A DNA stretch of 12,371 bases from JAUXEH01 sp965602945 (lineage in GTDB: Bacteria; Acidobacteriota; Aminicenantia; Aminicenantales; Aminicenantaceae), in contig CBFDBC010000101.1 of NCBI GenBank assembly GCA_965602945.1, forward strand, positions 1 to 12,371, in the 5' to 3' direction. Within the stretch, counting starts at the first letter, position 1, and the number at the start of each line of letters is the position of its first letter. Position numbers and translations under genes: made by a program. This document shows positions 7,197 to 12,371 of this stretch, one piece after another. The notes beneath the pieces were generated by a model. That model worked only from the letters and a program-made list of their open reading frames with translations. It did no database searches and had not been told where the DNA came from.

Positions 7197-7230
7197 GTGG
7201 GAAGAGATTAGGAGCTCGCCTTTTTTCTTT
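7196..7230 (+). terminator. probable rho-independent terminator after purN
   Basis: GGTGGG (7196-7201) can pair with CTCGCC (7215-7220), using two G-U pairs, around a 13-nt loop. The stem is followed at once by TTTTTTCTTTT. It sits directly next to the right arm of the 144-bp inverted repeat, so the two could stack in the RNA. The position fits the end of the purN transcript and the start of the tyrS control region. Confidence 0.45.
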
Positions 7231-7282
7231 TCACTCTACTCTATAACGGATTCGGAAATGCCTACCTGAATCGTCGGGTTCC

Positions 7283-7312
7283 TTGCCAACAGCTCAGGAG
7301 TTGTGTCACAAT
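7283..7312 (+). promoter_or_regulatory. candidate sigma70-type promoter of tyrS
   Basis: TTGCCA (7283-7288, 5/6 of the -35 box) is followed after 18 bp by CACAAT (7307-7312, 4/6 of the -10 box). A start near 7319 leaves a short leader of about 26 nt. An inverted repeat (GATTCGGAAATG 7249-7260, CATTTTCCGAATC 7321-7333) flanks the promoter. There is no T-box leader: the conserved T-box sequence is absent and the leader is too short. Confidence 0.4.
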
Positions 7313-7345
7313 AGGGCGCTCATTTTCCGAATCACAGGTTAAGCC

Positions 7346-8575
7346 ATGGCGATACAGAAAGACGTGGAAGAACAGTTCATCTATTTAAAAAAGGGGAGCG
7401 TCGAGATCATCCAGGAGGATGAGCTCAAGGCCAAGCTGGAGCGCTCTTTGAAGGACGGCCGGCCCCTCAAGGTCAAGGCCGGCTTCGATCCCACGGCACC
7501 CGATCTCCACCTGGGCCACACCGTGCTGCTCCGCAAGATGAAACACTACCAGGACCTGGGTCACGAGGTGATCTTCCTGATCGGGGATTTTACAGGTTTG
7601 ATCGGCGATCCTTCGGGCCGGTCCAAAACCCGGCCGGCCATGACACGGGAAGAGATCGACGCCAATGCCGAGACCTACAAGGAACAGGTGTTCAAGATCC
7701 TGGATCCGGAAACCACGGTCATCGACTTCAACGCCCGCTGGCTGGGTGAACTTACCAGCTTCGAGATCATCAAGCTCATGGCCAAGTACACGGTGGCTCG
7801 CATCCTGGAGCGCGATGACTTCGCCAACCGGCTGGCTCAGGGGCACCCCGTATCCACGCACGAACTCCTGTATCCTCTCATGCAGGCATATGATTCCGTG
7901 GCGCTGGAAGCGGATGTGGAGATGGGTGGCACCGACCAGAAATTCAACCTTCTGGTCGGGCGGGACATACAGAGGGAGTACGGCCAGGAACCCCAGATCG
8001 TACACACCATGCCGCTGCTCGAAGGGCTGGACGGGGTGGAGAAGATGAGCAAATCCCTGGACAACTACGTGGGGATCACCGAGCCTCCCCAGGAGATCTT
8101 CGGCAAGATCATGTCGGTCTCAGATCCCCTGATGTTCCGCTACTACGAGCTGTTGACGGATGTTCCACTGGCCGATGTCGAAGCCATGAGGGAACAGGCC
8201 GCCTCAGGCACGGTCAATCCCAGGGACCTCAAGGTCGAGCTGGCGCAGACCATCGTGACAGACTTCTGGGGGGAGGCCGCGGCCAAACGGGCCGCAGGAG
8301 AATTCGACCGCATCTTCACCCAGCGCGAGATGCCCACGGACATGGAGGAAGTGGCGATCACCGCGGACCGCATCTCCCTGCTCAGCCTCTTGACCGAAAA
8401 CCAGATGCTCCCTTCCCGGGGGGAAGCCAAGCGTTTGATCCGCCAGGGCGGGATCTATCTGGACGGGCAGCGTGTGGAGGATGTCGCTCTGGAGCTGGAT
8501 CTCGACAAGCAGCCCGAGGTCGTCATCAGGGTCGGGAAGAAGCGCTTCTACCGGATCACTCACAAGCAGGCCTGA
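7346..8575 (+). CDS. tyrS: tyrosyl-tRNA synthetase TyrS
   Basis: TyrS charges tRNA-Tyr with tyrosine in the cytosol through a tyrosyl-adenylate. At 409 aa it has the usual bacterial length. The class I signature HLGH (the HIGH motif) is at 55-58, preceded by GFDPTAPDLHLG. The KMSKS loop is exact at 233-237. Tyrosine-site residues lie in the conserved Rossmann fold, including MQAYDS around 179-184 and GGTDQKFN at 194-201. The HLGH form, GLIGDPSGRS (84-93) and GGTDQ pattern fit the TyrZ-like subfamily. An S4 RNA-binding domain occupies about 342-407 (SRGEAKRLIRQGGIYLDG). The ribosome site before the ATG is weak (AGGTTAAG), yet the conserved N-terminus supports this start. It appears to be transcribed alone. 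Confidence 0.97.
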   Translation: MAIQKDVEEQFIYLKKGSVEIIQEDELKAKLERSLKDGRPLKVKAGFDPTAPDLHLGHTVLLRKMKHYQDLGHEVIFLIGDFTGLIGDPSGRSKTRPAMTREEIDANAETYKEQVFKILDPETTVIDFNARWLGELTSFEIIKLMAKYTVARILERDDFANRLAQGHPVSTHELLYPLMQAYDSVALEADVEMGGTDQKFNLLVGRDIQREYGQEPQIVHTMPLLEGLDGVEKMSKSLDNYVGITEPPQEIFGKIMSVSDPLMFRYYELLTDVPLADVEAMREQAASGTVNPRDLKVELAQTIVTDFWGEAAAKRAAGEFDRIFTQREMPTDMEEVAITADRISLLSLLTENQMLPSRGEAKRLIRQGGIYLDGQRVEDVALELDLDKQPEVVIRVGKKRFYRITHKQA

Positions 8576-8585
8576 GTCAAAGACA

Positions 8586-8696
8586 ATGAAGCGGATCTGG
8601 GAGATCGAACCTCCCCGTGCCGCGGACGACGATCCGGCCGGGGCCCTGCTTCAGGTCATTGTCCGGCCCGAAATCTGGCGCTTCGATCAGCCCTGA
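8586..8696 (+). CDS. possible small 36-aa protein, unknown
   Basis: An ATG 10 nt after the tyrS stop opens a 36-codon frame beginning MKRIWEIEPPRAADDDPAG and ending IWRFDQP. It has no clear ribosome site but could be read by coupling to tyrS. The third codon positions are GC-rich, as in the real genes, and the peptide is acidic with no membrane segment. I do not recognise it. It may be a chance frame or the tail of a decayed gene. Confidence 0.25.
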   Translation: MKRIWEIEPPRAADDDPAGALLQVIVRPEIWRFDQP

Positions 8697-8721
8697 GGGG
8701 ATCCGGAGCAGCATATTTTTT
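8685..8721 (+). terminator. weak candidate terminator downstream of tyrS
   Basis: GATC-AG-CCC (8685-8693) can pair with GGG-GATC (8697-8703), leaving a two-base bulge and a TGA triloop. A run of six T follows at 8716-8721, about 12 nt after the stem. That distance is long for a rho-independent terminator, so the call is weak. The start of a separate promoter just downstream makes some termination here likely. Confidence 0.25.
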
Positions 8722-8734
8722 CTGTGGCCCAATT

Positions 8735-8763
8735 TTGACTCAATTCCCATTATACGATAGAAT
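8735..8763 (+). promoter_or_regulatory. sigma70-type promoter of the signalling operon
   Basis: TTGACT (8735-8740, 5/6 of the -35 box) is followed after exactly 17 bp by TAGAAT (8758-8763, 5/6 of the -10 box). The expected start is near 8770. The 5' leader would be about 91 nt and contains a run of 11 G (8793-8803) before the ribosome site GGAG (8854-8857). Confidence 0.65.
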
Positions 8764-8792
8764 TTGTAAAATCTTGAGACCGCACAGGAATC

Positions 8793-8803
8793 GGGGGGGG
8801 GGG
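8793..8803 (+). repeat. homopolymer tract of 11 G in the operon leader
   Basis: Eleven consecutive G lie about 24-34 nt downstream of the predicted transcription start and 57 nt before the kinase start codon. CCCCC at 8829-8833 could pair with it. Tracts of this length slip easily during replication, so its length may vary between cells, or it may be misread in sequencing. Confidence 0.85.
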
Positions 8804-8860
8804 CACTCTCGGCTCAGTACGGGAGGAACCCCCGCCTGCGGACAGTGACAACTGGAGACC

Positions 8861-9874
8861 ATGGAAGACAAAGACAAGCGAAAGAAAGTCCAGGATGTGG
8901 AGGACCTGTTCCGCAAGGTATTCGAAAGCGCCAACGACGGCATCATCATCCACGACAATGCCGGGCAGATCTACGAGGTCAACCGGACCATGCACCGGAG
9001 GCTGGGATATGCCAGGGAAGAGATGCTGAATATGAGCCTTCAGGACCTGGTGGCGCCCGGATTCGGTGAAAAGATCCGGGAGAGGGTGGGCCGGCTCGAG
9101 CAGGACGGCGTGGCCGTCTTTGAATCCGCAGACGTGAGGAAGGACGGTACAATCCTTCCCGTGGAGGTGAGCGCCCGCATCATCGAACACGACGGACTGA
9201 AGCTGATCCAGAGCATCGTGCGGGACATCCATGAGCGCAAGACGGCTGAGGTCCTGATCCAGCATGCGCTGGAGGAGCGGGAGATCCTCCTGGAGGAGAT
9301 CAAGCAGCGGGTCCGGCTGCATCACGACCTCTGCATCGCAGGGCTGGAATCATTGATGCAGCAGGGTGAGGCGGGGCTGCCGGCTGAAACGCTGGAGCGC
9401 CAGATCAGGAGGATCAAGGCTCTGGGCTACATCCAGAGCAGGATCTACAACACCAAGAATGTAAAACAGATCGATTTCGCCAAGATCGCTTCGGGACTGG
9501 TCAAGCACCTCGTGACCCTGTATGCGGTGGACGCCAGCCGCATCCGCTGTGCCCTGGACATACACGACGTGTTTATGGACATCCACAGGACCACATCCTG
9601 CGCCCAGATCCTTATCGAGGTCGTGGGGAACGCGTTCACGCATGCTTTCCCCGGGGAAAAAGGCGGGATTGTCCGCATCGAGATGAGCCGGAAAGAGGAT
9701 GACCGGTACACGCTCAACGTGAGTGACGACGGGATCGGGATCGCCACCGGCCTGGATATCCGCAAGACCCCCACGCTGGGCATGCGGCTGGTCGAGGACC
9801 TGGTCGCCCAGCTGGACGGGCAAATGTCACTCGACAATAACCAGGGAACCCGGATCGTGATCCAGGTTCCATGA
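8861..9874 (+). CDS. soluble PAS-domain HisKA_2-type kinase-like protein
   Basis: This 337-aa cytosolic protein has no signal peptide or membrane segment. Residues about 14-127 form a PAS domain (LFRKVFESANDGIIIHDNAGQ start, ending in IVRDIHERK). Residues about 140-225 align with the HisKA_2 dimerisation domain, and about 245-337 form an HATPase domain with the N-box EVVGNAFTHAF (Asn257), VSDDGIGI (287-294), and a closing glycine motif TLGMRLVEDLVAQLDG. In HisKA_2 kinases the phospho-acceptor lies in EIHHRVKNN. Here the same spot reads EIKQRVRLHHD, so Gln149 replaces the usual histidine, with His154/His155 a few residues on. ATP binding looks intact but autophosphorylation at the standard site is not possible. 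GGAG 4 nt before the ATG supports the start. It is followed after 7 nt by the membrane kinase gene. Confidence 0.88.
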   Translation: MEDKDKRKKVQDVEDLFRKVFESANDGIIIHDNAGQIYEVNRTMHRRLGYAREEMLNMSLQDLVAPGFGEKIRERVGRLEQDGVAVFESADVRKDGTILPVEVSARIIEHDGLKLIQSIVRDIHERKTAEVLIQHALEEREILLEEIKQRVRLHHDLCIAGLESLMQQGEAGLPAETLERQIRRIKALGYIQSRIYNTKNVKQIDFAKIASGLVKHLVTLYAVDASRIRCALDIHDVFMDIHRTTSCAQILIEVVGNAFTHAFPGEKGGIVRIEMSRKEDDRYTLNVSDDGIGIATGLDIRKTPTLGMRLVEDLVAQLDGQMSLDNNQGTRIVIQVP

Positions 9875-9881
9875 GTAGACC

Positions 9882-11372
9882 ATGAAAGCAAAGTTCAAGC
9901 CGATCAACTGGAAGCTCAAACACAAGGTGATCTTCCATGTTTTAGTGATCGGCCTGATTTCGGGTTTCGGGCTGACCGCGCTCTATGTCAACACGGAAAA
10001 GGATCTGATCGAAACCCTGGCCGGGCAGAAGACCGAGCTGGTGGGTTACGTGATCGACTGCAACCTCCCTCATCAGATGATGAAGGGCGAAACAGAAGCC
10101 ATCCCCATCAACCTCGAACGGCTGGCGCTGGCGAGTACAATCGGCCGGCTGCGTATCCTTGACCTGGACGGAAATATCCTGAATTCCTCCCTTGAGATGG
10201 AGGTTGGGACCGCACTGCCTCCCGAAGAAAGGGCGGTCATGACCCGCCTCTTCTCCGATCCGGAACAGGAGGAGCTCTTTGCGATCAAACCTGTTTCCGG
10301 TACCAAGAGCTACATCGCCCTCGAGAACCGTCCGGAATGCACCGAGTGCCACACGCAGGAGGCCCCCTTCAACGGGATCCTCGAGGTGCAGCTGGATGAA
10401 TCGCTGGAGATTGAACTCCTGGAACAGAAGCGCAATCAGGGGATCCTGATCGCATTCACGACCCTTGCCCTGCTCACCTTCGTCATATTTCGCCTCTATG
10501 CACGAGTGATCAACCGTCCCCTCCTCCTGCTCAAGGAAAGCATGCGAAAAGTGGAGGGAGGAGACCTGGACATCCGGCTGGAGGTGCGGAAGCTGGATGA
10601 ATTCGGCGACCTGTCTAAAAGCTTCAGCGCCATGGTGGAAAAACTCAAGCAGGCCAACCAGAAGATCGAGGAGCTGCACGAGCGCCAGATCGAGAGAGCC
10701 GGTCATCTTGCTTCGTTAGGTGAGCTGGCCGCCGGCCTGGCACACGAGATCAAGAATCCCATCGCCGGCATCAAGGGCTCTCTCGAGATCATCCGCGACA
10801 GGACTCCCGAGGACGATCCCCAGCATGAGATATTCACGGAGATCCTCAAACAGACGGAAAAAATCTACCGCATCATCCAGGACCTGCTGGATTATGCCAA
10901 ACCCAAGGAACTGGCCATGCAGCCGGTCGATCCCAACGCATGCGTGCGGGAGGCCATACGCATGGCCGAAACCCAGAAGCAAGACAAGGACATCCGGTTC
11001 GGCTTTTCCGGCCTGGAGCAGGAAATCATGGTCTCCTGTGACTCAGACAAGCTGCAGGGAGTTATCCTCAACCTGCTGCTCAACAGTATCGCATTCATCG
11101 ACAAGTCCGGAGAGATCGACATCGGACTCGATTTAAGAACAGACAATACGCTGGACCTCGGCATCTCGGACACAGGGGCGGGGATCAAGGCCGAGCATCT
11201 GGATAAGATCTTCCAACCTTTCTTCACCACGCGAAAACAGGGAACCGGGCTGGGCCTCTCCATCTGCAGACAGATCATAGAGGCCCACGGCGGGCACATC
11301 ACGGTCGAGAGCTCGCTCGGTGAAGGCACGACAGTCACCCTGAACCTGCCTCTTGATCCTCCGGGCGAATGA
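9882..11372 (+). CDS. membrane histidine kinase with haem-c (CXXCH) sensor domain
   Basis: This 496-aa kinase sits in the inner membrane. A first membrane helix (about 17-36) and a second (about 187-206) enclose a periplasmic domain of about 150 residues. That domain contains CTECH at 153-157, a c-type haem attachment motif, and LRILDLDGNILNSS (90-103), a pattern common in haem-sensing kinases of Deltaproteobacteria. Next come a HAMP domain (about 207-258), a short coiled coil, and HisKA with the phospho-acceptor His288 in GLAHEIKNP. The catalytic domain has N-box residues Asn397/Asn401, SDTGAGI (429-435) and GTGLGLS (454-460). All kinase motifs are intact. It likely senses redox state or a gas through haem and phosphorylates the regulator encoded 1 nt downstream. 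The ribosome site is weak, so coupling to the upstream gene is likely. Confidence 0.93.
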   Translation: MKAKFKPINWKLKHKVIFHVLVIGLISGFGLTALYVNTEKDLIETLAGQKTELVGYVIDCNLPHQMMKGETEAIPINLERLALASTIGRLRILDLDGNILNSSLEMEVGTALPPEERAVMTRLFSDPEQEELFAIKPVSGTKSYIALENRPECTECHTQEAPFNGILEVQLDESLEIELLEQKRNQGILIAFTTLALLTFVIFRLYARVINRPLLLLKESMRKVEGGDLDIRLEVRKLDEFGDLSKSFSAMVEKLKQANQKIEELHERQIERAGHLASLGELAAGLAHEIKNPIAGIKGSLEIIRDRTPEDDPQHEIFTEILKQTEKIYRIIQDLLDYAKPKELAMQPVDPNACVREAIRMAETQKQDKDIRFGFSGLEQEIMVSCDSDKLQGVILNLLLNSIAFIDKSGEIDIGLDLRTDNTLDLGISDTGAGIKAEHLDKIFQPFFTTRKQGTGLGLSICRQIIEAHGGHITVESSLGEGTTVTLNLPLDPPGE

Positions 11373-11373
11373 C

Positions 11374-12371
11374 ATGGACAGAAAAAAGATCCTGGTCGTG
11401 GACGACGAAAAGCTCATCCGCTGGAGCGTCCGCCAGAAACTCAACGAGTGGGACCTGGAGGTGGTCGAGGCCGAAGACGGCAAAGGAGCCCTGCGGATCT
11501 TTCCACAAGAAGAACCGGACCTGGTGATCCTGGACGTCAATCTCCCGGATGAGAAAGGCACGGAGCTCCTCAAGCAGTTCAGAATCGCCGTGCCCGAGCT
11601 CCCGGTGGTGATGGTCACGGCCTATGGCTCCATCGACGACGCCGTGAGCGCCATGCGCAGCGGGGCCTATGACTTCATCACCAAACCCATCAATTTCCTG
11701 AAGCTGCGGAACACCATCCAGAACGCCCTGGAGACCGTGTCGCTCAAGCGGGAGGTTGCCTATTATAAGGAAAAGGAACAGGAGCGGTCCGCGCCCGGAA
11801 AGATCGTGGCCGCGGATCCGGCCATGCGTGAGGTCATGCAGATCACGCGGACCATAGCGGAGAGCGAGGCCGCCATCGTGCTGCTGCAGGGGGAAAGCGG
11901 AACGGGAAAGGACCTTCTGGCCCAGACCATCCATCATCAAAGCCGGCGGAAGGCCGGGCCCTTTCTAGTCATCAACTGTTCCGCCATCCCGGAGAACCTG
12001 CTGGAGAGCGAGCTGTTCGGATACGAGAAAGGGGCGTTCACCGACGCCAAGAATCAGAAACGAGGATTGGCGGAAATGGCCCACACCGGCACGCTGTTCC
12101 TGGACGAGATCAGCACGCTCAGCCTTCCGCTCCAGGCCAAGCTGCTGCGCTTCCTGGAAACCCAGATCTTCAAGCGCGTGGGGGGGCTCCGGGACATCGA
12201 GGTGGACCTGCGGGTGATCGCAGCCACCAACCAGGACCTGGAAACGGCCTCTCTGGAAGGAGCGTTCCGCCGCGACCTCTTCTTCCGGCTGAACGTCTGC
12301 CCCATCCACATCCCGCCCCTGCGGGATCGGATGGATGACATCCTGCCCCTGAGCCGCTTCTTCATCGAGGG
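11374..12371 (+). CDS. NtrC-family sigma54 response regulator (partial, runs off the window)
   Basis: The ATG lies one base after the stop of the membrane kinase. The frame stays open to the right edge, giving 332 residues of a protein expected to be about 450-480. Residues 1-120 are a receiver domain with acidic pocket Asp10/Asp11, phospho-acceptor Asp54 (VILDVNLPD), Thr82 and Lys104. A linker leads to an AAA+ domain from about 143. It has Walker A GESGTGKD (173-180), Walker B TLFLDEI (240-246) and the arginine-finger region FRRDLFFRL (298-306). The sigma54-contact loop reads GAFTDA (220-225) instead of GAFTGA. The C-terminal DNA-binding domain lies beyond the window. It is the likely partner of the haem kinase and would activate sigma54 promoters. 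Confidence 0.95.
   Translation, partial: MDRKKILVVDDEKLIRWSVRQKLNEWDLEVVEAEDGKGALRIFPQEEPDLVILDVNLPDEKGTELLKQFRIAVPELPVVMVTAYGSIDDAVSAMRSGAYDFITKPINFLKLRNTIQNALETVSLKREVAYYKEKEQERSAPGKIVAADPAMREVMQITRTIAESEAAIVLLQGESGTGKDLLAQTIHHQSRRKAGPFLVINCSAIPENLLESELFGYEKGAFTDAKNQKRGLAEMAHTGTLFLDEISTLSLPLQAKLLRFLETQIFKRVGGLRDIEVDLRVIAATNQDLETASLEGAFRRDLFFRLNVCPIHIPPLRDRMDDILPLSRFFIE

Noticed and set aside
7057..7345. T-box leader for tyrS
   Set aside because: The conserved T-box anti-terminator sequence and a specifier loop could not be found; the hairpins there belong to the purN end and the repeat element.
1..12371. CRISPR array, insertion sequence, phage or toxin-antitoxin genes
   Set aside because: No regularly spaced repeats, transposase, integrase or toxin-like frames were seen. 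Apart from the small repeat element the window is housekeeping and signalling chromosome.

Overview
The window looks like a stretch of chromosome from a Gram-negative (two-membrane) bacterium. It has GC-rich coding sequence and AT-rich spacers. The evidence for two membranes is an outer-membrane beta-barrel protein and a sensor kinase with a periplasmic haem-c motif. The small PurS/PurQ/PurL enzyme set, the haem-type kinase and the NtrC-type regulator would fit Desulfobacterota (old Deltaproteobacteria) or a neighbouring phylum. That placement is inference; no marker gene here fixes it.

Layout. (1) 42-480, minus strand: four tRNA genes, read in transcription order Thr(TGT), Tyr(GTA), Gly(TCC), Thr(GGT). 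This order matches the E. coli thrU-tyrU-glyT-thrT cluster in front of tufB, so an EF-Tu gene probably lies just beyond position 1. (2) 481-852: a divergent control region with a sigma70-type promoter on each side (tRNA operon leftward, purB rightward) and a G-rich element between them. (3) 853-5314, plus strand: a tightly coupled purine operon, purB-purS-purQ-purL, with overlapping or nearly abutting genes. A predicted outer-membrane barrel gene (5311-6195) is attached through a 4-base overlap with purL. (4) 6418-7056: purN, with its own likely promoter. It is followed by an intergenic region rich in inverted and direct repeats and by a probable terminator. (5) 7346-8575: tyrS. (6) 8861 to the right edge: a three-gene signalling operon. 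It encodes a soluble PAS/HisKA_2-type kinase that lacks the usual phospho-acceptor histidine, a membrane histidine kinase with a CXXCH haem-binding motif in its periplasmic sensor domain, and the N-terminal two thirds of an NtrC-family sigma54 activator.

How the parts work together. PurS, PurQ and PurL form FGAM synthetase (step 4 of IMP synthesis), PurN is the folate-dependent GAR transformylase (step 3), and PurB acts twice (SAICAR cleavage and adenylosuccinate cleavage). In the signalling operon the membrane kinase probably reads a redox or gas signal through a covalently bound haem and phosphorylates the NtrC-type regulator, which then drives sigma54 promoters elsewhere. The soluble kinase-like protein may modulate that pathway. 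The parts most worth a second look are this kinase pair, the 11-G tract in its leader, and the 144-bp inverted-repeat element overlapping the end of purN.
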